From the NCBI RefSeq assembly GCF_025465945.1, contig NZ_JANLNW010000011.1:62001-126000 (forward strand): a stretch of DNA of 64,000 nucleotides. Reading direction: 5' to 3'. The position numbers and the translations under genes are program-made. Positions 17,263 through 26,109 of the stretch are shown here, one piece after another; the first letter of the stretch is position 1, and the number at the start of each line of letters is the position of its first letter. The notes under the pieces were generated by a model. The model was not told the origin of the DNA, did no database searches, and was given only the letters and a program-made list of their open reading frames with translations. The stretch comes from Pseudomonas sp. 6D_7.1_Bac1. GTDB taxonomy: Bacteria > Pseudomonadota > Gammaproteobacteria > Pseudomonadales > Pseudomonadaceae.

Positions 17263-18869
17263 GCACAACCCATTTGACCCAATGGCTGGTGCTGGCTGCA
17301 CACCAGTTCCCTGAGAAAACGGCGCTGATCGAGGGTGAGCATGCAGTGACTTGGGCCGCACTCCATCAACGTGTGCTCAATACCGCCGCCTACTTGCGTC
17401 AGCAGCAGGTTGAACGCGGCGACAGGGTATTGGTATGGCTGCCCAATGGGGTGGATTTCGTCGTCTGCTTCTGGGCCGTGCAATATTTGCAGGCCGTGTT
17501 TGTTCCGGTGAATCCGGATACACCGCTGGCACGGGTCGGCTGGTTACTCGACAACGCAGCGTCACACCTGTTGATCGCCCAGGCCGGGCAGGCCACTGCG
17601 CTGGCAGCGGCACCCGGCAACCCTGACCTGCAGGTGCTGTTTGATCAAGCGCCCGGCGCGCAAGAGAGCGGTTCGCCACTGCTGTCCCTGCAACAAATAG
17701 CGGCACTCGCACCGGCCATACCGTTGCCTGTTCGAGGTGCGCTGGATATTGACCTGGCCTGCCTGATCTACACCTCGGGTTCTACGGGCGCCCCCAAAGG
17801 GGTGATGTTGACCCAGCGCAATATGCTGAGCGCGGCGGACTCTGTCGCCACCTATTTGCAATTGGCGGCCAGCGACCGGATTTTCTGCACGATCCCCATG
17901 AGCTTCGACTACGGGCTGTATCAAGCGATCATGACGGCCAAGGTGGGCGCAACGCTGATTATCGAAAAGGATTTCAGCCGTCCGCTCTTTGCCCTTAAAC
18001 AGCTGGTCAAGCACAAAGCCACCGTCCTGCCGATTGTTCCCACGCTGCTGGCGATCATTGCACCATTGGCCAAACGCTATGACTTCTCCTCCCTGCGCAA
18101 AATCACCAACACCGCGGCGGCCCTGCACCCCAGCGATATAGACCTGCTGCTCTCACTCTTCCCCCAAGCTGAGATTTTTTCCATGTATGGGCTGACCGAG
18201 TGCCATCGCTGCACCTGGCTTCCCCCTGCATTGTTGTCCCGGCATAAAGACAGCGTGGGCTACGCCATCCCGAATACCGAACTCTGGGTAGTGGATGAAG
18301 ACGGCGTGGCGCACCGCAGCAATGCCACCGGCGAACTGGTGATCCGTGGGGCAACCGTGATGCGCGGCTACTGGCGAAACCCGGAGCAGACCGCGAAAAA
18401 GCTGCGGCCAGGCCCGTTGCCCGGCGAATCGGTCCTCTACACCGGCGACGTGTGCCGGCTGGATGAGCAGGGCTTGCTTTATTTCCTGTCGCGCAAAGAT
18501 GACATTCTGAAAACCAATGGCGAAAAAGTCGCCCCGCGGGAAGTCGAGGGCGTACTCAAACGTATGCCGGGGGTGCTGCAGGTCGCGGTGATTGGCGTCG
18601 CCCATCCCATCTACGGCGACGAAATCGTGGCATGTATCGAGTGCACAGCCCCCCTGGACACCGTACAGCTCAAGGCATTTTGCCAGACCCATCTCGAAGC
18701 CTATAAACGGCCTCACCGCTATTACTTCAGTGAAGCTTTACCCAAAAACAATAATGGGAAAGTTGACCGCGGCCAGTTATCCGCCCTCCTGCCGCGCCAG
18801 CAAAACAACCTCAACGTCGCGTGTACACATCAAACAGGGAGTCACCATGCATACGCCAACCATCATTGA
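17259..18869 (+). CDS. AMP-forming acyl-CoA/acyl-ACP ligase
   Basis: 536 residues of the ANL superfamily. Motifs: LIYTSGSTGAPKGVMLTQRN (P-loop, about residue 167), MYGLTECHRC (A5), YTGDVCRLDEQG (A7), ILKTNGEKVAPREVE hinge (A8) and NNNGKVDR with the A10 lysine. It lacks a carrier domain. Sequence style is like exosortase-associated and BtrJ-like ligases, which load acids or amino acids onto a free carrier protein. It overlaps the following carrier gene by 23 bases, which suggests that carrier is its partner. Confidence 0.85.
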   Translation: MSTTHLTQWLVLAAHQFPEKTALIEGEHAVTWAALHQRVLNTAAYLRQQQVERGDRVLVWLPNGVDFVVCFWAVQYLQAVFVPVNPDTPLARVGWLLDNAASHLLIAQAGQATALAAAPGNPDLQVLFDQAPGAQESGSPLLSLQQIAALAPAIPLPVRGALDIDLACLIYTSGSTGAPKGVMLTQRNMLSAADSVATYLQLAASDRIFCTIPMSFDYGLYQAIMTAKVGATLIIEKDFSRPLFALKQLVKHKATVLPIVPTLLAIIAPLAKRYDFSSLRKITNTAAALHPSDIDLLLSLFPQAEIFSMYGLTECHRCTWLPPALLSRHKDSVGYAIPNTELWVVDEDGVAHRSNATGELVIRGATVMRGYWRNPEQTAKKLRPGPLPGESVLYTGDVCRLDEQGLLYFLSRKDDILKTNGEKVAPREVEGVLKRMPGVLQVAVIGVAHPIYGDEIVACIECTAPLDTVQLKAFCQTHLEAYKRPHRYYFSEALPKNNNGKVDRGQLSALLPRQQNNLNVACTHQTGSHHAYANHH

Positions 18870-19101
18870 AGCCATCGGACTGGTCCTGGAAAGTTCAAAC
18901 CTCTCGGAACTGAGTGCCCAGACCCATCTGGAGCGCGACTTGGGATTTGAAAGCGGTTTGTATATCGAACTGATCATGTACCTTGAAGAGCGCATCGAGG
19001 ATCTGGTGCTCGACCCTGCCACGCTGGAATTCCAGCACTTCGAAACCGTGGGCAGTTTGTCGAACTTCATTGAACTTCAGCTCGCCAGCCGGGCGGCATG
19101 A
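18847..19101 (+). CDS. Free-standing carrier protein (second; ESG in place of DSL)
   Basis: 84 residues. LERDLGFESGLYIELIMYLEERI contains the attachment Ser (about residue 37), with the usual Asp-Ser-Leu written Glu-Ser-Gly. The acidic helix II and predicted four-helix layout remain. GGGAG 5 bases before ATG 18847 decides the start; the longer frame from 18592 overlaps the ligase and is rejected. The Ser must be modified by the Sfp-type PPTase encoded at 32.1-32.8 kb for activity. Confidence 0.8.
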   Translation: MHTPTIIEAIGLVLESSNLSELSAQTHLERDLGFESGLYIELIMYLEERIEDLVLDPATLEFQHFETVGSLSNFIELQLASRAA

Positions 19102-20655
19102 ATGGACGCCTGGTCTGAGCTCATATCGGTGTTTATGCGCTTTGAGGATCAACCCCATACCGCCTGGCGCCACCATTCACTGACGTACAGCTATGCGGCG
19201 CTCAGTCAGCGTGCGCAGGATATCGCCATTGAAATAGTCCGCCAGCAGCCTCGAGGCGAGAGCCCCCTGGCGCCGGTATTGGTTTACGGCCATAAGTCTT
19301 TCGATTTTCTGGCGACCTGGTGGGCCTGCATTCTGTGCGGTTGTCCGATTGTGCCGGTTGAGTCGGATAACGCTCCCGAGCGGCTGGAACGTATTGCCCA
19401 TGCGGTCGGGGCAAGCCTGATCCTGAACACGGATACCCTGCCACTGTTCGCCGCAAATGCCAGGGTGATTGCCCTCGCCGCCTTGCCCTGGCAGCGCCAT
19501 GATGACGCGGCGCTGCGCCATTTACTCGACGGCACCCGCCGGCGGTTCGCCAACGCGACCGGAACCCCGCTGGCCTACATCATGTTTTCCTCGGGCACCA
19601 CCGGGGAGCCCAAGGGCATTCAAATCAGCCTGTCTAACCTGGTCGATTTCGTGGCCTGGATACGCAGCGACTTTGCGCTGGACGGGGCCATCACGGGAAA
19701 TGTGCGCTACTGCTTCGATGTCTGCCTGTTTGAAATCTGGCTGGCCTGGCAGTTTCTGCAACCACTGTCCGTGCTCGATCATCGAGAGTTGATCAACACC
19801 CGCAAGATGATTGCCCAACATGCGCAAATGGCACTGACCTGCTGGGTATCCACGCCGTCGATGATGCGTCTCTACCTGCTGGACCCGACCTTCGATGCCC
19901 GGACACTGACGCAGTTGCGGCGTTTTATCTTCTGCGGTGAAACGCTGCCCAAAGAGATCGTCACCCAGTTATGGGCACGCTTTCCAGGCAGTGAAGTGAT
20001 CAATACCTACGGCCCCACCGAATGTACGGTGGCGGCTTCACAAGTGGTGATCACCCCGGACATGGTGGCTTCGCCACTGCCCCTGCCGATTGGCTGCGCC
20101 AGGCCCGGCGCGGTACTGCACCTCGCCCAGCCCGTGGACGCCTCGGGCCGAGGGCAACTGTTGATCAGTGGTGAGTGTGTCGGCCCTGGCTACCTCAATG
20201 CAGCGCCTGCGCGTCAGGCCAGTTTCAGCCGGCAGGATGGGCAAGCCACTTACGCCACCGGTGATATCGGCCTGTTTGATGGCACCTGGTACTACTTCCT
20301 GGGGCGGGAAGATGGCGAGGTCAAGATACAGGGACACCGCATTGACCTGCACGAAATAGAACACTTCCTGCGCGACCGCAACCTGGTCGCTGATGTGGTG
20401 GTGGAGCCGTATTGGCGCAAGGGCAACGCAGAGGCGATCCAGGCCTGCGTGATCCTCAATGCAACCTGCGAGTTGTCACAGCTTGGCAACGCCATGCAAG
20501 CCCATTTCCCGCCGTGGGCCATTCCACGTTACTGGTACAGCACACCTCATACCGTACTGAATCATAACGGCAAACTGGATCGTTCAGCTGCCCGGCAACT
20601 GGCTTTGGACAACGGAGAAAAATATGTTTTTATCGCAAATCAAACCGCTGTTTGA
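19102..20655 (+). CDS. Stand-alone amino-acid adenylation enzyme (DltA-like), first
   Basis: 517 residues. YIMFSSGTTGEPKGIQISLS (A3 P-loop, about residue 154), RYCFDVCLFEIW (A4), NTYGPTECTVA (A5), YATGDIGLFDG (A7), GREDGEVKIQGHRIDLHEIE (A8) and NHNGKLDRSA (A10 Lys). Close in style to D-alanine:carrier ligase DltA, with no carrier or condensation domain attached. It starts directly after the carrier stop, so it likely charges that carrier with an amino acid. Specificity cannot be read reliably from sequence; FDVCLFE lies in the binding pocket. Confidence 0.85.
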   Translation: MDAWSELISVFMRFEDQPHTAWRHHSLTYSYAALSQRAQDIAIEIVRQQPRGESPLAPVLVYGHKSFDFLATWWACILCGCPIVPVESDNAPERLERIAHAVGASLILNTDTLPLFAANARVIALAALPWQRHDDAALRHLLDGTRRRFANATGTPLAYIMFSSGTTGEPKGIQISLSNLVDFVAWIRSDFALDGAITGNVRYCFDVCLFEIWLAWQFLQPLSVLDHRELINTRKMIAQHAQMALTCWVSTPSMMRLYLLDPTFDARTLTQLRRFIFCGETLPKEIVTQLWARFPGSEVINTYGPTECTVAASQVVITPDMVASPLPLPIGCARPGAVLHLAQPVDASGRGQLLISGECVGPGYLNAAPARQASFSRQDGQATYATGDIGLFDGTWYYFLGREDGEVKIQGHRIDLHEIEHFLRDRNLVADVVVEPYWRKGNAEAIQACVILNATCELSQLGNAMQAHFPPWAIPRYWYSTPHTVLNHNGKLDRSAARQLALDNGEKYVFIANQTAV

Positions 20656-22141
20656 GCGGCTGAAATATCAGCATAGCGCCACAGCGTTGATCAACCAGCA
20701 AGGCACTTACAGCTTTGCCGAGCTGGGCATGCGCACCGCCGCCATTGCCCAGGCGCTCGCGCCGTGGGCAGGCCGTAACGTGCTGGTTCACGGCCATAAG
20801 CAACTGGATGCCGTTGCCGCCATGCTGGCGTGTATCAGCCAGGGATGTTGCTTTACCTTTGTCGATCAAGCCAACCCCGTTTCGCGGATTGAAAAGATTG
20901 CCAGCATGACCCGAACCGAGCTGATCCTCACGGCGACGACACAGAAGCTGGAAGGTCTGGATCGTTGGCCACACTGGGTCATGTCGACCCTGGAAAATGG
21001 CGACCCGGCGTCACTGCCACTCAAACCTGAATTGACCCAGCCGGTCTTTTATATTCTCCCCACCTCGGGTAGTACCGGTGAACCGAAGGGCGTCAAAGTC
21101 AGCTATGAGAACTTCGCTGCGTTCTCGGCGTGGTACAGCCCGCTGGTCAACGACGATGTCGCACAAGGATGCCATGTGAACCATGCCTGCTTTTCCTTCG
21201 ACATGGGAATACTGGATCTCTTCCCGGTGCTGTGCCAGGGGAGAGCCTTACTGATGCTGGATCATCGCCACAATGTGTTGCCCCGCCAAAATATCCGCCT
21301 GATGTCGTCCCAACCGGAATGCCCTGTCACCAGTTGGTTTTCTACTCCCAGCTTTGTTGATTTGATGTTGAAGGATCCCTTGTTCAGCCCGCAGCAGTTT
21401 CCGGAACTGACGAGGTTCTTTATTGCCGGTGAGCGCGCCTCGCTGGGATTGGTTACCCAGTTGCAGGCTCGATTCCCTGGTCTGGAGGTGATGCACGGTT
21501 ATGGCCCGACCGAGACCACCTGTATGACCCATACGTACTCTCTTGGCCAGCCGCCCCAGCATAACGCAGGCCTGCTGTCCCTTGGCGGAATCTGCGGGTT
21601 GAACCGGATCAGGATTGTGGATGCCGATGGCCGCAGCCTGCCACCTGGAGAAATGGGTGAAGTGCGCTTGTACGGCCCACAAGTATCACTGGGTTACCTG
21701 CCTGAAGACCACCCACGTAACGACGCATTCAGCCAGGATGAATTCGGACGCTATTACGCCACCGGTGATCGGGGATTTCTGGATGAAGATCAATCCCTGT
21801 TTATTTACGGCAGGGATGACAGCCAACTGAAATTGCACGGTAACCGTATTGAGCTGGCCGAAATTGAAAGCAGTGTTTGTCGCTCTGTGGAGGTCACTCA
21901 ATGTTGCGTGGTGCCGATAAAAGAAGAGGGCAAAATCATCGACCTGCAGCTTTTTATTCAGTTACGCGATGACAACGCTACCCACCGTGAAGCATTACGC
22001 CATTTCCTCGCAGAACAGTTACCCGCCTACATGATCCCGAAATCCCTGTTTTTTTGTCAGGATTTCCCCATGACGCTGCATGGAAAGATTGATCGTCAGC
22101 AGCTGGTGCGCCAGCACAGAGCGCTGTCAGCCTTAACCTGA
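20624..22141 (+). CDS. Stand-alone amino-acid adenylation enzyme (DltA-like), second
   Basis: 505 residues, overlapping the previous gene by 32 bases. Motifs: ILPTSGSTGEPKGVKVSYEN (A3), CFSFDMGILDLFP (A4), MHGYGPTETTCM (A5), YATGDRGFLDEDQ (A7), GRDDSQLKLHGNRIELAEIE (A8), LHGKIDRQQL (A10 Lys). It is a paralogue of the upstream enzyme, but the pocket residues after FD differ (MGILDLF against VCLFEIW), so the two probably activate different amino acids. Two separate activations imply that two building blocks are joined. Confidence 0.85.
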   Translation: MFLSQIKPLFERLKYQHSATALINQQGTYSFAELGMRTAAIAQALAPWAGRNVLVHGHKQLDAVAAMLACISQGCCFTFVDQANPVSRIEKIASMTRTELILTATTQKLEGLDRWPHWVMSTLENGDPASLPLKPELTQPVFYILPTSGSTGEPKGVKVSYENFAAFSAWYSPLVNDDVAQGCHVNHACFSFDMGILDLFPVLCQGRALLMLDHRHNVLPRQNIRLMSSQPECPVTSWFSTPSFVDLMLKDPLFSPQQFPELTRFFIAGERASLGLVTQLQARFPGLEVMHGYGPTETTCMTHTYSLGQPPQHNAGLLSLGGICGLNRIRIVDADGRSLPPGEMGEVRLYGPQVSLGYLPEDHPRNDAFSQDEFGRYYATGDRGFLDEDQSLFIYGRDDSQLKLHGNRIELAEIESSVCRSVEVTQCCVVPIKEEGKIIDLQLFIQLRDDNATHREALRHFLAEQLPAYMIPKSLFFCQDFPMTLHGKIDRQQLVRQHRALSALT

Positions 22142-22234
22142 TGTCCGCCTGCAAGCACATATAAAAAACCTCCAGTCATTACTGAGAAAATACCCACCAT
22201 TCTTTGAACTGGCGCCGGATAGACGGCGGACATA
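22142..22234 (+). repeat. Inverted repeat bounding the intergenic gap of the biosynthetic locus
   Basis: ATGTCCGCC (22142-22150, overlapping the upstream stop) and GGCGGACAT (22226-22234) are exact 9-base inverted copies 75 bases apart. The only long gap (123 bases) in the forward biosynthetic gene string lies here, so it may hold a processing hairpin, attenuator or second promoter. Confidence 0.5.
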
Positions 22235-22264
22235 AACGTTTCTTCAACGATAAAGGGCGTCGCG

Positions 22265-22669
22265 ATGCGTTTTAATCATATCGGTTATGTGGTTTCCGAC
22301 AGTGATGCAACTGCCGTCGCCGTTAAACCGTTTTTCCCGGTTATCGTCAGATATAAAGAATACATTGCCGCACAAAAAGTTTTTATCACCCTGCTGGCGA
22401 CGGCTGACGGGGACAGCCAAATAGAGTTGGTCGAACCCCTGGAAAATAATCTGCCATTGCGTGAGTTACTGGTTAAATCCGGCAAGTCGTCGCTTCCCTA
22501 CCATATCTGCTTCGAAGTAAATAATTTTGACGAGCAATTCAAAATAATGAAGACAGCGGGCTGGATCGTGTTGACGCGCCCATTTAACGCCTTTAATAGC
22601 AGCCACCGCGCCAGCCACCTCTATCACCCTGATGCAGGGGTTATCGAAATCATGACGGGCCCGCTATGA
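22265..22669 (+). CDS. VOC-family protein (glyoxalase/methylmalonyl-CoA epimerase-like)
   Basis: 134 residues with two beta-alpha-beta-beta-beta halves. NHIGYVVSDSD opens the first; metal-ligand candidates are His (NHIG), Glu (QIELVEP), His (YHICFEV) and Glu (VIEIMTG), the order seen in vicinal-oxygen-chelate enzymes. Family members epimerise, isomerise or break bonds next to carbonyls, or bind and sequester products. GGGCG lies before the ATG. The last 4 bases overlap the next gene (ATGA). Confidence 0.8.
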   Translation: MRFNHIGYVVSDSDATAVAVKPFFPVIVRYKEYIAAQKVFITLLATADGDSQIELVEPLENNLPLRELLVKSGKSSLPYHICFEVNNFDEQFKIMKTAGWIVLTRPFNAFNSSHRASHLYHPDAGVIEIMTGPL

Positions 22670-23793
22670 GTCAATTTTACGATGACGCTTTCGCCAGGCA
22701 ATCCTGCCCGTTGGGCGCAGACGCCCAGCAGATTGCCGACCAATTACGCAACCTCGGCGATACGCGGCAGGTCATGAGCCAGTGGTCGCTCGCCCCGACG
22801 CTGAATCATCTCGGCTTGCCGCAGCGATATCAGGCGTCGTCAAGCCTTCCGGCGGTCAGCCTGGCCGCGCGCTATGAACTCTATGAGCAGGTGGGTTTCG
22901 TCTCCCCGGCGCTGATGTTCTGTGCGCCCGGACCGAGCATGGCAGCGTATGTCGTTGCCGGACTGGGTAACGAACAACAGCAGGATGCCTTTTTCGGCCA
23001 TTTTCGACAGGCATTGTGCTGGTCATGCTTTGCGATGACCGAACCTGCACAGGGAAGCGATGCCAGTGCCATGCAGACCACCGCGACGCAGGTTGACGGT
23101 GGGTTCCTTATTTCAGGGCGCAAGATGTTTATCGGTAACGGAATGATCGCCGAAACCGGTGTGCTATTTGCGCGTACCGCGCCGGGGCCATTGGGAATTA
23201 ACGCTTTTTTGTTTGCTCCGCAAAACCCAGCCATCACCCGCCACAGCCTGGCCTTAACCGGGCTTGATGGCATAAACCTGGCGCAGATGCAGTTCGACAA
23301 CATGTTTGTCCCGACAGGGGATTTGCTGGGTCAGCACTTAAAACCTACCCAACGTTTTGCGCAGTCGGCGATCGCAACATTCGATGCACTGCGCCCCTGT
23401 GTTGGTGCGCTGGCGCTGGGTGCGGCGCGGCGTGCACTGCATGAGTGGCAAGCCTGCGTCATGCCCACCCCGGCGCAGTCACAACAGCTATTGCAACTAA
23501 ACCGGCGCTGGCATGCGGCTTACCGCGAGGCCTTGACGGTCTGTCAGAAAATTGATGAGAAAAAGGCCCCAGGAAGAAGTCCCGGCATGGTGAAAACCGC
23601 TTGCGTGATCCTCGCCGAGGAGATTATCAGCCAGCTTATCCATGCTTTCCCGGCAGACATATGGCCTATGCCGACGGCATTATGGCAGGCATTTCGCGAT
23701 GTAAAAGCCTTTGAATACACCGAAGGAACACGACAGATCCACCGACTGAGCCAGAGTTTTTCACCGCGACAAGCCAGCCAGGAATGCCGATGA
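22666..23793 (+). CDS. Acyl-CoA dehydrogenase-like flavoprotein, first
   Basis: 375 residues. SCFAMTEPAQGSDASAM (about residue 122) is the FAD/substrate loop, and EYTEGTRQIHRLSQ near the C-terminus is the YEGT-type segment. In carrier-dependent pathways (for example prolyl-carrier oxidation in pyrrole biosynthesis) such enzymes desaturate an acyl or aminoacyl thioester on a carrier protein. A second paralogue lies at 26110. The substrate here is probably carrier-bound because the locus is rich in carriers. Confidence 0.85.
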   Translation: MSQFYDDAFARQSCPLGADAQQIADQLRNLGDTRQVMSQWSLAPTLNHLGLPQRYQASSSLPAVSLAARYELYEQVGFVSPALMFCAPGPSMAAYVVAGLGNEQQQDAFFGHFRQALCWSCFAMTEPAQGSDASAMQTTATQVDGGFLISGRKMFIGNGMIAETGVLFARTAPGPLGINAFLFAPQNPAITRHSLALTGLDGINLAQMQFDNMFVPTGDLLGQHLKPTQRFAQSAIATFDALRPCVGALALGAARRALHEWQACVMPTPAQSQQLLQLNRRWHAAYREALTVCQKIDEKKAPGRSPGMVKTACVILAEEIISQLIHAFPADIWPMPTALWQAFRDVKAFEYTEGTRQIHRLSQSFSPRQASQECR

Positions 23794-24302
23794 CCACCGC
23801 CCCTCTGGTGCAGGGTCAACTGAATATCGTCAGTACCTGTGAAACCATTATTCCTGACAGCCGGCATTTTATTGCCACGCAGCAGCAACTGGCCCAAGCC
23901 CGCTGGTATCACCACTGGCCGCAAATCGATTGTGTCGAGCGCCTGCATGCCAGAGCCGTTGTGGAACTTTGTCGTAGCGTCGCCAGTGGCCCTTATCCGA
24001 CACAACTGGTTTACGACACCCCTTACCCGGCCGCGCGCGGTGCCACCCCTTTACTGCAAAGCCTGTTATCCCACTGCCCTGGGTTCACCGAAACCTGGGG
24101 CGTGTGCAACGCACAATTTGATCCAGAACAGGCCGGTTCGCTGGCAAGCACGCTGCTTCAACCCGGGCAACGCCTGCTTTATCTGTATGACCCGCTGCAG
24201 CGCCTGAGTTGTGATCCCACGCCTCAACTAGCAACGCTGCACTATTTGATTTTTTCTGCACAACCATCGGGGGAGCAATGGATACCCAGCTTGCTTCACT
24301 GA
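23790..24302 (+). CDS. Unrecognised pathway protein
   Basis: 170 residues; no family recognised. It has a Trp/His-rich front (ARWYHHWPQIDCVERLHARA) and a Cys-containing middle (TWGVCNAQFDPEQAGSLAST) followed by LLYLYDPL. The middle faintly recalls the nucleophile region of the KASIII-like proteins of this locus, so a shortened thiolase-fold relative is one idea. ATG 23790 overlaps the upstream stop (ATGA), and the downstream gene overlaps its end by 25 bases, so it is translationally coupled and real. Confidence 0.6.
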   Translation: MTTAPLVQGQLNIVSTCETIIPDSRHFIATQQQLAQARWYHHWPQIDCVERLHARAVVELCRSVASGPYPTQLVYDTPYPAARGATPLLQSLLSHCPGFTETWGVCNAQFDPEQAGSLASTLLQPGQRLLYLYDPLQRLSCDPTPQLATLHYLIFSAQPSGEQWIPSLLH

Positions 24303-25099
24303 TTGAGCGCCTGGCAAAGCCTTCCGTGTTGCCGATGCGTCCGGCCGAGTCGCGACAGCTGGCCACCATGACGACCGACGTTGTCACCTGCGGCCCCTAC
24401 CGCAGCCGGGTGCTGATAAAGGAAAACCACGATCCAAAGGCCAAAAGCGCTCTGTTGTTACACGGCTGGGGTGGCCATCCGATGATGCTGTCTGTGGCGC
24501 AAACGTTACTGCATGCCCGAGGATATCGGGTCTACATGCCCTTTCTGCTGGGCCATGATCCCCACGCGCCTGCCAGTTGCGATTTTCCCGGACAGTGCTC
24601 GTTATTGCTGGCGATGCAGGCCAAATACGGCCCGTTTGATACCGTGGTTGCTCATTCGGCAGCCGGGATCATCACGGCGATGGCCCACTGGTTGGGTTTT
24701 ACCCTCGACCGGGTGGCTTTGCTTTCAGCCCCGGCCTCATTGTTCAGCCTGTTGCAGCATTCCCTGTTGCACCATCAGGTCGCCGGACATTACCTGCCAC
24801 TGCTCAGTACTTATTACCAAAGCCGCTATCCCATGCCCGCCGCCCTGCAAGCCGCACACCCTTATACATTCGGTGCGGCGCGCGTGCTCATCCTGCATGG
24901 AAAACAGGACCAGAGAATCAACTGTGCGGATGCCAAGCAAATCCATGCTCAATTGCCGGATAGCCAGCTGGATGTGATTGAAGACACAGGTCACCTGGGC
25001 ATCCTCTCGCATCAGCGCACCCAACAGGCGCTGGGCAGGTTTCTCTGTGCGATAAACGCTGACCATGAAAAAGGGCATAACCATGTTGGGGCATATTGA
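24278..25099 (+). CDS. Alpha/beta hydrolase, first
   Basis: 273 residues. LLLHGWGGHP (oxyanion strand), VVAHSAAGIITA (nucleophile elbow, Ser about residue 128), LHGKQDQRI (Asp) and EDTGHLGILSH (His) form a complete triad. The elbow reads A-H-S-A-A-G instead of G-x-S-x-G. Roles for such proteins in carrier pathways include thioesterase/release, ester formation or editing. A more distant relative closes the right arm of the locus at 41143. Confidence 0.85.
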   Translation: MDTQLASLIERLAKPSVLPMRPAESRQLATMTTDVVTCGPYRSRVLIKENHDPKAKSALLLHGWGGHPMMLSVAQTLLHARGYRVYMPFLLGHDPHAPASCDFPGQCSLLLAMQAKYGPFDTVVAHSAAGIITAMAHWLGFTLDRVALLSAPASLFSLLQHSLLHHQVAGHYLPLLSTYYQSRYPMPAALQAAHPYTFGAARVLILHGKQDQRINCADAKQIHAQLPDSQLDVIEDTGHLGILSHQRTQQALGRFLCAINADHEKGHNHVGAY

Positions 25100-26069
25100 A
25101 TCCATTACCGTATACATTCCCGAACAGCGTAAGTCACTGGCCGAGGTCGCCCCCTCCCTGGGGCTAACACCGCTTGATGTCAGAATGTTTTCACGGTTCT
25201 ATGGGCTGGCGAGCTTCCCGCGCCAACCCGGCTCGCTGGACGACCTGATGCGCCCGCTCCTGGAGCAATTTGTCGCCGCTCATCCTGACCTTATCGCCCG
25301 CATCCGGCACGTGGTGCATGCGCATACTCTGCCTTCCATCCGCCCTTTCCACCAGACAGGCAGAGCCCTGCTCGACGAGTCCGGGTTCGCTGATGACACC
25401 CATTACTGCAGCCTGACGATGGGGCACTGCGCGACTTCGTTGTCTGCCGTGGAATATGCATGCAGCCGTCTCAAGGAAGGGGAATATGCCCTGCTGCTGG
25501 TCGGCGAGAAAGCCTTCCATCCAAAGGTAGAGCTGATTGATGACACCACGATCATGGGCGAAGCCGCTTGTGCCGTGCTGCTCAGCCGCTCGGGTGATAG
25601 CGGTAAAGTCAACGCCCGCTACAGCGAGCAGGCCGGCGAATTCAGTCGACAAAAGGGTCATGAGTCCAGCAGCGAGTCAACATTCGCCACTGCCTATTTC
25701 GCTTTCATCAGCGACGCCATGCGCAGCGCCCTGCACCATTTCGACTGCTCCCTGGATTCCCTGGACTGGATAGCGCCGCATAATGTCAATCTCTCCTCCT
25801 GGCAGAAACTGGCCGACGAACTCGCTATCCCTCGCACAAAGATTTTTCTGGAAAATGTTCCCCGCTACGGCCATTGCTTCGGTGCGGATCCTTACCTCAA
25901 CCTAGCCGCCCTCATCCGTGGGCAACAGCTTTCTCCCGGCGATAACGTGATGTTAGTCAGCGTCGGAATGGGTGCCACCTTTTCCTCATTGTTACTTGAG
26001 TTACCCGCGGGCAATGAAATCCCCGTCTTTTGCAACCTGAAGCAATACCCGGATTTGAGGCCGAATTAA
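25083..26069 (+). CDS. KASIII-like acyl/condensing enzyme
   Basis: 328 residues. SLTMGHCATSLSAVEYA carries the nucleophilic Cys (about residue 114). APHNVNLSSWQKLA is the His/Asn loop with His kept, and RYGHCFGADPYLN stands where KASIII has GNT, so Asn is replaced by His. Unlike the two paired copies, this one has no inactive partner beside it. Start ATG 25083 is chosen because AAAGGGC precedes it; the upstream ATG at 25065 is too deep in the hydrolase gene. Confidence 0.85.
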   Translation: MLGHIESITVYIPEQRKSLAEVAPSLGLTPLDVRMFSRFYGLASFPRQPGSLDDLMRPLLEQFVAAHPDLIARIRHVVHAHTLPSIRPFHQTGRALLDESGFADDTHYCSLTMGHCATSLSAVEYACSRLKEGEYALLLVGEKAFHPKVELIDDTTIMGEAACAVLLSRSGDSGKVNARYSEQAGEFSRQKGHESSSESTFATAYFAFISDAMRSALHHFDCSLDSLDWIAPHNVNLSSWQKLADELAIPRTKIFLENVPRYGHCFGADPYLNLAALIRGQQLSPGDNVMLVSVGMGATFSSLLLELPAGNEIPVFCNLKQYPDLRPN

Positions 26070-26109
26070 GTTAACGCTTAGTTATTCCTCTACGCGAACG
26101 CAACCACTT

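Noticed and set aside
17259..22141. Modular NRPS
   Set aside because: The adenylation enzymes are separate proteins without condensation, carrier or thioesterase domains.
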